Origin: Clostridia bacterium
GTDB lineage: Bacteria; Bacillota; Clostridia; Oscillospirales; Acutalibacteraceae
Reading direction: 5' to 3'
DNA: 64,000 bases
NCBI GenBank assembly: GCA_017468425.1
Contig: JAFUIO010000005.1
Location: 1 to 64,000 of the forward strand
This document shows positions 46,201 to 53,082 of the stretch, in pieces; position 1 is the stretch's first letter, and each line of letters opens with the position of its first letter. The notes beneath the pieces were generated by a model, which searched no databases, was not told where the DNA came from, and saw only the letters and a list, made by a program, of their open reading frames with translations. The position numbers were made by a program, and so were the translations under genes.

Positions 46201-46594
46201 CATTCTGCTTGAACTCATCACACAAAGAAATCATCTGGCTTATAAAACCTTTTGATTTTACCCTGCGTGAAAAAAACTCAAGCTTATCGCTCACCTGCTT
46301 TATAGCCATACTCATAAGAAGCACTTTCTGCAGACTTCCTATTTCATTTAATTTTTCACTGCCGTATTCCTTTCTCACCGTATCTGCGATGTGGCTGAAG
46401 CTCATAACAACTTCCACTTTGTTGCAATCAACAGGTCCGAGCAGTTCAAGCATTGCTCTTTCTGCCGAAAAAGAGAACTGTTCGGGAACTACGAGCAATA
46501 AATCCTCGCATCCCTCTCCGGCGAGAGATGCAAGGATTTCATGTACATATTTTGTTTTACCGCTGCCTGCTTTTCCGTAAACTATGTTAAGCAT
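43235..46594 (-). CDS. addB: ATP-dependent helicase/nuclease subunit B
   Basis: A 1119-residue partner of AddA. The N-terminal Walker A is YGKAGSGKTKYV. A C-terminal RecB-like nuclease domain shows VRGLVDRVDMM and LRVVDYKTGSK. The four cysteines for the [4Fe-4S] cluster are in YKCPFEYFC and CDYCDYKDVC. Together the two proteins resect broken DNA ends for RecA. GAAGGT precedes the ATG; the peptide-binding lipoprotein gene ends 14 bases before. Confidence 0.95.
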   Translation of the reverse strand: MLNIVYGKAGSGKTKYVHEILASLAGEGCEDLLLVVPEQFSFSAERAMLELLGPVDCNKVEVVMSFSHIADTVRKEYGSEKLNEIGSLQKVLLMSMAIKQVSDKLEFFSRRVKSKGFISQMISLCDEFKQNALSPYAAMDFSQNLESETLKKKLGEVSLILQAYDALMQNRFSDPFDVLTRLYDVLGEYDFFRNKTIVIDGFYSFSRQELKIIERMISQAKEVYITVCADKIFASEEELYDVFSYPRKTAGTVIDIAKKCNKEIRKIEVKNNRRKSEELLFLEENIFRTEQKEWNEPTEDIEIISAKNIENESRFVALTVKKLISDGKYRSKDIAVVSRNGGEYDIEVKEAFKRYGIEVFSDRRQPVKIQPLCTYILGALEIAAFGFSEERVMKCLKTGLTDLDTNEVSELENYAVSWGNSARFTMEWTENPRGFGEEFTENDKQELGKLNALRKTASEPLQRFRKALSDNVTGKKAAEEIFKLLINVHADENLKNIAINLEESDERELALEQERIWEIVMNLLDALAEVMADEAKSASEIYELVNIIISNEDIGVLPQGLDEVLVGNAERTRVASPKVVFVVGANEGVFPRTPHNDGVFTDRERNILLTSGMPLNVPVLDRILEERFIAYHTLCSAVEKVYVSYCAKSFSEELYPSEIVSEIKAIFPALKITDAEKTDVYDFVCSETTAFEALTKTWTSSAPKTNALKAYFEDKEEYKRKTDAVRTYLSDKKIQIDDSTKAKELFGKNMYLSASRIETYYKCPFEYFCKFGLKARPEEKAEINPRQRGTVVHYCLEKIISRYGIDALKEMDKKELKKIISEVLNEYIEISMGGKENKSSRFTFLYARFEKTVFALISQIIDEFSVSDFVPCGYEVKIDRDGEIPPYEILLEDGKISVRGLVDRVDMMVTEDNKYLRVVDYKTGSKEFKLQDVLDGLNMQMLIYLFAVTQNGKDKYADCQPAGILYKPASFNHIKANRYDTDEELEKQRSRSGRYSGLVLANAEVIYGMDKTESGNIVNALVKENKDNSISFEGSVATAVQLGKIKQKVDSIIAEMGNELHRGNVEVLPYDGACDYCDYKDVCLRSEDDKIREKTVSGKTDVFQFFEKAGAEDGGDKVD

Positions 46595-46608
46595 AAATTT
46601 TTACCTTC

Positions 46609-48096
46609 TTAATAATACCAGGAATAAATATTTTCGAATTGGTCTGTAACAATGCCGTATTCGGGAACCGAAAGTTCGTTTGTATACATTTCAATTCCTT
46701 GTCTGAAACATATAGGTGCAAAGGGTGCAGCAACGTCAAAGTAGTCTGCAAATCTCTGCAGAGAAACTTTCCCTGTTAAAAAGTCATCATATGTTGTGAT
46801 GATTTTTGAATTCATATCAATTCCGTATGATGCACCGCCTTCAGGTGAAAAGAACGGATAAAGGCTCATATTTTTTGTCATTTTCATTTCGCCGATATAC
46901 AGTTCATATTCTCCGTTCTGAAGTCTTTCAACAAAATAATCAAAGGGCAGCTGCTCAATAGCCACAACTATTCCCACACTTTTAAGTGCAGTTGCAATAT
47001 TCTGTGCCGCAGAAATTTTAAAAGCATTATCGTCGTTTACAATAAGCCTTAATTTCATAACGTCGCTTGTAACATCATCGCCCCTTGTATAACCTGCACT
47101 TTCAAGTAATTCCGTAGCCTCGTTAAGGGCTTCTGTTTTTTCGGAAAAATTAAGATTTTTAAGCTCTTTCCAGGAGGGAATAAAGGGTGTCTGTGCAACT
47201 TCCGCATAACCGAGATAAGATTCTTCAACGATTGTTTCTTTCGGCACAAGTAAAGAAACAGCCTGTCTTACTTCTATTTTCTTGAGATTCTCATTCGTAG
47301 AATTCATACCGAGAAAAACAAGGTTAGGCATCAGAGTTGAATGGGTTTTAACATTCTTTCTCAGGTAGTTACCGTTGCTCATACTCTGGAAATAGTAAGA
47401 AATATTACCTGTTTCAACACTTTCAGGTCCGCTTGCAGTATCAAGCATATTGATAAGGCGGATTCTTCTTACTTTCGGTAACATTTCACTGTTCCATTTT
47501 TCATTCATTATAAGCATCTGACTATTTTCAATTTTGTATTTGCCGCTGCCGATAATAAAGCCTTTGTATTCTTCAGGCTGCTGTTTTACAATGGGGAAAT
47601 CAAGGCAACGGGAAGCAAATTTATCCGGCTTTTTAAGCTTGAAAGTAACGCTGTCGCCCGATGCTGAAATCTCTTCAAAATTTTCAAGCTGTTTTTTATA
47701 ATTATCGCTTTCTTTTGCAAGGTTGAAAGAATATTCCACATCGGCTGCAGTAATTCTTGAAGAATCGCTGAACTGATAAGCAGGGTTTATTGTTGCCGTA
47801 ACTCTGTCAGCCACAACTTTCACCTTCAACGCAATTACGTTTTCTACAGTGAAATCTTCTTTCACTTTAACAAGACCTTCAAACAAAAGCGGTGCAAGAG
47901 AAAGATTATATTCGGTTTTTGCAAGATAGGGATTCAATGAGTCAGTATTTCTTACGGGAAGTTTAAGATAATTTGAATTATCAATTCCGACTGATGCAGG
48001 TTTGATTTCGCCCAAAGAAACCGTACATGAAGTAAACGATGTCAGAACTATAACCGCACACAGAAATATGCATAAAAATCTCATCGTTTTTTTCAT
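46609..48096 (-). CDS. ABC transporter substrate-binding lipoprotein, family 5
   Basis: A 495-residue extracellular solute-binding protein of the oligopeptide/dipeptide type (SBP_bac_5). A signal peptide with lipobox TSFTSC (Cys about residue 24) should anchor it as a lipoprotein. Family segments are LFEGLVKVKEDFTV, SRITAADVEYSFNLAKES and VRQAVSLLVPKETIVEESYLG. No permease or ATPase gene is nearby; instead it lies between ymdB and addB with gaps of 15 and 14 bases. It may supply a transporter encoded elsewhere. Confidence 0.9.
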   Translation of the reverse strand: MKKTMRFLCIFLCAVIVLTSFTSCTVSLGEIKPASVGIDNSNYLKLPVRNTDSLNPYLAKTEYNLSLAPLLFEGLVKVKEDFTVENVIALKVKVVADRVTATINPAYQFSDSSRITAADVEYSFNLAKESDNYKKQLENFEEISASGDSVTFKLKKPDKFASRCLDFPIVKQQPEEYKGFIIGSGKYKIENSQMLIMNEKWNSEMLPKVRRIRLINMLDTASGPESVETGNISYYFQSMSNGNYLRKNVKTHSTLMPNLVFLGMNSTNENLKKIEVRQAVSLLVPKETIVEESYLGYAEVAQTPFIPSWKELKNLNFSEKTEALNEATELLESAGYTRGDDVTSDVMKLRLIVNDDNAFKISAAQNIATALKSVGIVVAIEQLPFDYFVERLQNGEYELYIGEMKMTKNMSLYPFFSPEGGASYGIDMNSKIITTYDDFLTGKVSLQRFADYFDVAAPFAPICFRQGIEMYTNELSVPEYGIVTDQFENIYSWYY

Positions 48097-48111
48097 TCTT
48101 TCTCTCTCCTT

Positions 48112-48879
48112 TTATATGTTTATACGCTTTACGGAAGTGGGTTTTCCGTCTGAGGGATTAACGTCAATAATAAGTCCGTTTATCATACATTCTCCGCTTG
48201 CCGCATTGAAAAAGGCAGGCATGGAATCGTAATATTTTTTTACAATAATATCTTTTTCAACACCAAGCACGGAATCTTTCACTCCGCACATACCCACGTC
48301 TGTAATATACGCTGTGCCGTGGGGAAGAATCTGCTCATCTGCAGTCTGCACGTGGGTGTGAGTGCCGAAAACGCAGGTAACTTTTCCGTCAAGGAAAAAG
48401 CCCATTGCTCTTTTTTCGCTTGTGGCTTCTGCGTGGAAATCCACAATTTTGATTTTGCAGTCTTTAATCTCATCAAGAACTTTTTCGCACACTCTGAACG
48501 GGTTATCAACCGCATCCATAGCATAAGTTCCCGCAAGATTTATAACACCTATTTTAACCCTGCCCAGATCTGCTTTCGCAAAACCTCTGCCGGGATTATA
48601 TTCATAATAATTCGCAGGTCTTATAATGTCAAGTCTTTCATCGAGAAAGTCATATATTTCCTTTCTTCTGTAGACATGGTTACCTGTTGTGATAATATCA
48701 ACACCGCTATCAAAAAGATATTGCGCAGAATAAGGTGTTATTCCGTTTCCTGCGGCAGAATTTTCTCCGTTTGCGATGCAGAAATCAATATTCTCTTTTC
48801 TTTTCAGTTCAGGAAGCTTACTCCTGATATGTTCGCAACCGATATTGCTTACAATATCGCCGAGAATAAGAATTTTCAT
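48112..48879 (-). CDS. ymdB: TIGR00282 family metallophosphoesterase (YmdB)
   Basis: A 255-residue dinuclear-metal phosphodiesterase, in Bacillus known to act on 2',3'-cyclic nucleotides and to affect biofilm and motility decisions. Motifs: LGDIVSNIG, ANGENSAAGNGIT, GNHVYRRKE, DFHAEATSEK and GTHTHVQTAD. It follows rny, the conserved pairing; a terminator-like hairpin stands between them. GGAG lies before the ATG. Confidence 0.95.
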   Translation of the reverse strand: MKILILGDIVSNIGCEHIRSKLPELKRKENIDFCIANGENSAAGNGITPYSAQYLFDSGVDIITTGNHVYRRKEIYDFLDERLDIIRPANYYEYNPGRGFAKADLGRVKIGVINLAGTYAMDAVDNPFRVCEKVLDEIKDCKIKIVDFHAEATSEKRAMGFFLDGKVTCVFGTHTHVQTADEQILPHGTAYITDVGMCGVKDSVLGVEKDIIVKKYYDSMPAFFNAASGECMINGLIIDVNPSDGKPTSVKRINI

Positions 48880-48891
48880 AAATACTCCATT

Positions 48892-48921
48892 CTAAAAATG
48901 ACCGCCGAAATTTCGGCGGCC
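48892..48921 (-). terminator. intrinsic terminator of rny
   Basis: A perfect 9-bp stem CCGCCGAAA/TTTCGGCGG (48902-48919) is followed on the minus strand by TCATTTTTA. The ymdB gene starts 13 bases further, so read-through or a promoter inside rny must supply it. Confidence 0.8.
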
Positions 48922-48930
48922 ACTGGTTAA

Positions 48931-50490
48931 TTACTTTGCATAATCGACAGCACGGTTTTCTCTGATAATATTAACCTTAATCTGTCCCGGATATTCAAGC
49001 TCACTTTCGATTTTCTTAACGATTTCTCTTGCAACAAGAATCATACCGTCATCTGAAATAACTTCAGGTTTAACCATAATACGAACTTCGCGGCCTGCCT
49101 GAATTGCAAATGAGCGTTCAACACCCTCGAATGAATTTGAAATTTCTTCAAGCTTTTCAAGACGCTTGATATAGTTCTGTACGTTTTCTCTTCTTGCACC
49201 GGGTCTTGCCGCAGAAATTGCGTCAGCTGCCTGAACAAGAGATGCTACGATTGTTTTTGCTTCAATTTCGCCGTGGTGAGCAGCAATAGCATGAACGATT
49301 GCATCGTTTTCTTTATACTTTTTAGCATACTCAACACCAAGCTGAATGTGAGAGCCTTCCATTTCGTGGTCAAGTGCTTTACCGATATCGTGAAGAAGAC
49401 CTGCACGTTTTGCCTGTTTTACATCAGCACCGATTTCAGCAGCCATAAGACCTGCAATGTAAGAAACTTCAAGAGCGTGGTTAAGCACGTTCTGACCGTA
49501 ACTTGTACGATATCTCAGTTTACCGAGAAGTTTTACAATTTCAGGATGCACGTTGTTCACACCTGCATCGATGAGAGCTCTCTCACCTGTCTGTTTGATT
49601 GTAGTTTCAACTTCTCTGCGTGATTTCTCGAACATTTCCTCAATACGTGCGGGATGAATACGTCCGTCTGTAATGAGTTTTTCAAGAGTAAGTCTTGCAA
49701 CTTCACGTCTTACGGGGTCAAAGCTTGAAACTGTGATTGCTTCGGGTGTATCGTCAATAATAAGGTCAACACCTGTGATAGTTTCAAGTGTTCTGATGTT
49801 TCTTCCTTCACGGCCGATGATACGGCCTTTCATTTCGTCGCTGGGAAGAGCAACAACACTTACGGTTGCTTCTGCGGCATGGTCTGCTGCGCAACGCTGA
49901 ATTGCGGTTGCAACAACTTCTCTTGCCATAGTATCCTGCTCGTCCTTAAGCTTCTGCTCATATTCCATTATCTTAAGAGATTTTTCTCTTGTCAATTCAT
50001 CGTCAAGAGATTTAAGCAAATAATCTTTTGCCTGCTCTTTAGTATAACCTGAAATTTTCTCAAGCATTTCAAACTGACTTCTCTTGATGCTATCTATTTC
50101 GATTAATCTGTCTTCAGCATCCTTCAGTTTTTTGCTGAGGATTTCGTCTTTTTTCTCAAGAGAATCTGTCTTCTTATCGAGAGATTCTTCTTTCTGAATA
50201 AGTCTGCGTTCCTGACGCTGAACTTCAGAACGTCTTTCGCGGAGTTCCTTCTCCGTTTCTGTTCTCTGCTTGTGAATTTCATCCTTAGCTTCGAGGATAG
50301 CTTCTTTCTTTTTAGTTTCAGCCTCTGTCAAAGCTTCGTTTACAATTCTTGCAGCTTCTTTATTTGCAGAACCGATTGTAGCTTCTGCAACCTTTTTTCT
50401 ATGTAAACCGCCGATGATGTAACCTGCCACACCAAATACCACTGCAGCAGCAACGGCGATAATAATTGCAACAAATAACTTAATCTCCAT
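48931..50490 (-). CDS. rny: ribonuclease Y
   Basis: A 519-residue membrane-bound endoribonuclease that starts mRNA decay in Firmicutes. An N-terminal membrane helix (residues 3-25) is followed by a long charged coiled coil to about residue 200, a KH domain ([21 protein letters not shown]) and an HD domain ([27 protein letters not shown]). I start at the ATG at 50490, 7 bases after AAGGAGGT; a GTG nearer the site is read by some frames but overlaps it. Its promoter lies at 50599-50627. Confidence 0.97.
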   Translation of the reverse strand: MEIKLFVAIIIAVAAAVVFGVAGYIIGGLHRKKVAEATIGSANKEAARIVNEALTEAETKKKEAILEAKDEIHKQRTETEKELRERRSEVQRQERRLIQKEESLDKKTDSLEKKDEILSKKLKDAEDRLIEIDSIKRSQFEMLEKISGYTKEQAKDYLLKSLDDELTREKSLKIMEYEQKLKDEQDTMAREVVATAIQRCAADHAAEATVSVVALPSDEMKGRIIGREGRNIRTLETITGVDLIIDDTPEAITVSSFDPVRREVARLTLEKLITDGRIHPARIEEMFEKSRREVETTIKQTGERALIDAGVNNVHPEIVKLLGKLRYRTSYGQNVLNHALEVSYIAGLMAAEIGADVKQAKRAGLLHDIGKALDHEMEGSHIQLGVEYAKKYKENDAIVHAIAAHHGEIEAKTIVASLVQAADAISAARPGARRENVQNYIKRLEKLEEISNSFEGVERSFAIQAGREVRIMVKPEVISDDGMILVAREIVKKIESELEYPGQIKVNIIRENRAVDYAK

Positions 50491-50559
50491 AGATCGCACC
50501 TCCTTTACGTAAACTCTTTTAAATCATATCATCAAAAGAACTCAGAATAAAAACACTAT

Positions 50560-50591
50560 ATGGTGTAGACATATTTCTAGGTATACACCAT
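50560..50591 (-). repeat. inverted repeat at the 5' end of the rny transcript
   Basis: ATGGTGTA and TACACCAT (50560-50567 with 50584-50591) pair perfectly. The repeat begins at about the expected transcription start of rny and may be an mRNA hairpin or an operator. Confidence 0.6.
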
Positions 50592-50598
50592 CCATATT

Positions 50599-50627
50599 AT
50601 TCTATACTTATATTTCTTTCTTGTCAA
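50599..50627 (-). promoter_or_regulatory. promoter of rny
   Basis: Consensus TTGACA, a 17-bp spacer and TAGAAT on the minus strand. Confidence 0.85.
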
Positions 50628-50645
50628 GTGAAAGCAGGAAAATTA

Positions 50646-50790
50646 TTACATAATTATGAATATTTATTAATTTCAAATTAAAAACAGTGTTTTCCAACGT
50701 AATTTTCACCCGTGTCAGATATTTTTTACCTTTTATTGCATAATTGTGATAACAGATTGCATAATAATTACAAAGTTTACAATTATGTAA
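50646..50790. promoter_or_regulatory. four copies of TTRCATAATTRT, likely regulator-binding sites
   Basis: The copies are at 50646-50657 (TTACATAATTAT), 50736-50747 (TTGCATAATTGT), 50757-50768 (TTGCATAATAAT) and, reversed, 50779-50790 (TTACATAATTGT). The last three are 21 and 22 bases apart, two turns of the helix, directly upstream of the CHAP gene promoter. The first lies about 60 bases upstream of the expected rny start. The 367-bp region 50500-50866 holds only these sites and the two promoters; no gene is seen in it. Confidence 0.6.
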
Positions 50791-50809
50791 CAAATTGTAA
50801 CTTTTATTA

Positions 50810-50818
50810 TGATATACT
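50810..50818 (+). promoter_or_regulatory. extended -10 promoter of the CHAP-domain gene
   Basis: TG-A-TATACT with no recognisable -35 box at the right distance. The three upstream TTRCATAATTRT sites have centres near -40, -62 and -83, as expected for an activator. Confidence 0.6.
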
Positions 50819-50866
50819 CCTCGGGTATGTCAGATTACTCTGCATAACTCTGATTGAGGTGATTAT

Positions 50867-51904
50867 TTGAATTTGTCAAAACTTAAGACACGCATTATAT
50901 CTCTTATGATTTGTGTTATGGTATGCGTTTCTGTATTCCCGGCAGCAGGTGCTGCGAAGTTTCCGTTTTTTGGTATTAACAAAGAAGAAACAACTGTTAC
51001 GGAAACAACAACTCAGGAAGAAACAACATCTGAAGAAAATGTTACCGAAGAAACAATAACATCATCTGAAAAGACCACCAAAAAAACAGAAAACAAAAAA
51101 CCTGCAACGACAAAAGCTCCGAAGGTTGAAATAACAACTAAAAAAGGTGTTTACACCGAAAGAGATAAAATAATTGACTATGCTTTAAGCGAAGTAGGCT
51201 ACACTCAGCAGAACGGCTACAATAAATTCTCTGCAGAATTCGGCAGCGGATATATGCCATGGTGCAACTATTTTGTTGTATGGTGTGCAAAGCAGGCAGG
51301 CATTTCCCCGAGAAAAATAACAGGCACATCCTCATATTGGGGCAACTGCGAAATATATATGCGAGGCCTTATGAAGCAAGGCAGATTCTTCCCCAATGAC
51401 GGAAGCTACACTCCCCAGAAAGGCGACCTTGTTTTCTATAACTCTGCAAGAAACACATCAAACTCAACTCACATCGGTTTTGTTCTTTCAGCAAACTCAA
51501 GCACAGTAACAACAGTTGAAGGCAACACTTCCGTTAAAGGCACAAGAGGTGTAGGCAAAAAGGTACGTCCCAGATATTCATATATCGGCGATATGGTTAT
51601 TATCGGTTTCGGTGTACCTGCATATGATAACGAGGAAATCCCGAAAGTTAAAATCAAAAAAACTGCACAGGCTGCCCCTGCAGCTGCTGTAAAAAAAGTA
51701 AATGCAGGAAAACTTATTGACGTCAGAAAATTCGAAACAAATGCAACTGCACAGGAAAGACTTTACTTTATCGAATCTGCAAAAATGAATGTTCCGAAAA
51801 CGCAGGAGGTTTGCAAGAATATCGACTTTATATCAGTAATTAATATTTCTTACAAACCCGTTGACAAGACTCCTTGCGATTGTGATGTGTGCATCTGCAA
51901 ATAA
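50867..51904 (+). CDS. secreted CHAP-domain cell-wall hydrolase with Cys-rich tail
   Basis: A 345-residue exported protein. A signal peptide (residues 1-30, ending AGAA) is followed by a Thr/Glu/Lys-rich linker (40-95) and a CHAP amidase/endopeptidase domain with the catalytic Cys in PWCNYFVVWCA and His in STHIGFVLS. Such enzymes cut peptidoglycan peptides. A second, charged region and a C-terminal CDCDVCIC tail follow; the tail is unusual outside the cell. The start is TTG at 50867, 5 bases after GAGGTG. It is monocistronic, with a terminator behind it. CHAP proteins without wall-binding repeats may act on the cell's own wall. Confidence 0.88.
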   Translation: MNLSKLKTRIISLMICVMVCVSVFPAAGAAKFPFFGINKEETTVTETTTQEETTSEENVTEETITSSEKTTKKTENKKPATTKAPKVEITTKKGVYTERDKIIDYALSEVGYTQQNGYNKFSAEFGSGYMPWCNYFVVWCAKQAGISPRKITGTSSYWGNCEIYMRGLMKQGRFFPNDGSYTPQKGDLVFYNSARNTSNSTHIGFVLSANSSTVTTVEGNTSVKGTRGVGKKVRPRYSYIGDMVIIGFGVPAYDNEEIPKVKIKKTAQAAPAAAVKKVNAGKLIDVRKFETNATAQERLYFIESAKMNVPKTQEVCKNIDFISVINISYKPVDKTPCDCDVCICK

Positions 51905-51921
51905 ATAATAAAATTAAAAAT

Positions 51922-51957
51922 AAAAATGGCTGATACATCCAGTATCAGCCATTTTTT
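51922..51957. terminator. bidirectional intrinsic terminator
   Basis: A perfect 14-bp stem, AAAATGGCTGATAC with GTATCAGCCATTTT (51923-51936 with 51942-51955), lies between the convergent CHAP and acyltransferase genes with T runs on both sides. Confidence 0.9.
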
Positions 51958-51962
51958 GCGTC

Positions 51963-53081
51963 TTACGCCTGTTTATTTTTCTGCGATAATTTTCCTGAAA
52001 TATTTTTCACCAGATCGAAAAGCTTTGCCCTTAAGAAATCTATTATCCAGCAGGAAACATAGATAATAAGTATGATTGCATAAATTTTAACCATATAAAC
52101 GGGACTCATATAGAAAGCGCGGCTCTGCGTTGCAACAAAAATTTTATCCCATATAACTTTTCTCATCATCCAATGCTCGTGAACCATATAAACGCCAAGG
52201 TTGTGGGTTGAAATTTTGTTGATGATTTTTGATTTGAACGTGAGTGTTCTGAAGAAAAGTAACAGACAAACACCCTGAATAATTGCAACAGGTGCGTTGT
52301 TGTAGTTTACAATTTTTGCAAAATTTTCAAGCACGGGAACACCTTTTGTTGCGTACACAAAAACGATATCAAGCACAGCAAAGCCTACATAGAAGAAAAG
52401 GTATTTCCAAGCGATTTTTTCTTCTCTCGGTTTATGCAGACGCAGATACGCACCTATAATGTACATAAACAAAAATCCGTCAAGTCCCCTGCCCTTTGTT
52501 GTTTCAATAATACTTGTTGTACGTACAAATCTATCAAATGGTTCAACTTCCGAAATTACCTGCCATACACTGAACAGAACGAAAAGAACTGCAAGGAGAA
52601 TCTGAAAGTCTCGTTTTGAAAGTTTTGTAAGTGCACCGTTCACAACAGGACTTAGAATGAAAACAAGAAGATATACGGACATAAAATACCACGTTCCCGA
52701 TGTAAGGGGGAAGAAGGATTTTATGATATCGTCATTGCCGAGATTTACAATACCTGTAAGCCCTAAAACAAATGTTATTGCAAGGGAATAGAAAATCATA
52801 GGAAGATAAACTGAACCTGCTTTTTTCCATACGGTGCTCATTGTTGTTTTTGATGTTACGGAGAAATATCCGCTGATCAACATAAAAACATAAACGGGAC
52901 ATCTGCAGAGAGTCTGATTCACCCAATAAACAAGCTCGTGAAGTCCGCCCCAATCTCTGTTGATAGCGGCAAATTCACCGAAATTGCTTACGTGCAGAAA
53001 TATAACCTGCAGCATCAGGATAATTCTTAAAAGTTCAATTCCCGATTCTCTTTCTTTTATAATCGGTTTATTCTGACCCAT
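51963..53081 (-). CDS. acyltransferase family 3 membrane protein
   Basis: A 372-residue integral membrane protein with about ten hydrophobic segments. The N-terminal motif ELLRIILMLQVIFLHVSNFG has the conserved R and H of family 3 (OafA/WecH type) acyltransferases, which O-acetylate cell-surface sugars. I start at the ATG at 53081 because GGAGGTG lies 4 bases upstream; the previous gene stops one base before. Its partner upstream, a rhamnosidase fusion, is co-transcribed. The acceptor is unknown. Confidence 0.9.
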   Translation of the reverse strand: MGQNKPIIKERESGIELLRIILMLQVIFLHVSNFGEFAAINRDWGGLHELVYWVNQTLCRCPVYVFMLISGYFSVTSKTTMSTVWKKAGSVYLPMIFYSLAITFVLGLTGIVNLGNDDIIKSFFPLTSGTWYFMSVYLLVFILSPVVNGALTKLSKRDFQILLAVLFVLFSVWQVISEVEPFDRFVRTTSIIETTKGRGLDGFLFMYIIGAYLRLHKPREEKIAWKYLFFYVGFAVLDIVFVYATKGVPVLENFAKIVNYNNAPVAIIQGVCLLLFFRTLTFKSKIINKISTHNLGVYMVHEHWMMRKVIWDKIFVATQSRAFYMSPVYMVKIYAIILIIYVSCWIIDFLRAKLFDLVKNISGKLSQKNKQA

Positions 53082-53082
53082 T

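Noticed and set aside
50608..50793. Small open frame of 61 codons on the minus strand between rny and the CHAP gene
   Set aside because: It covers the rny promoter, has no ribosome binding site and its composition follows AT-rich intergenic DNA.
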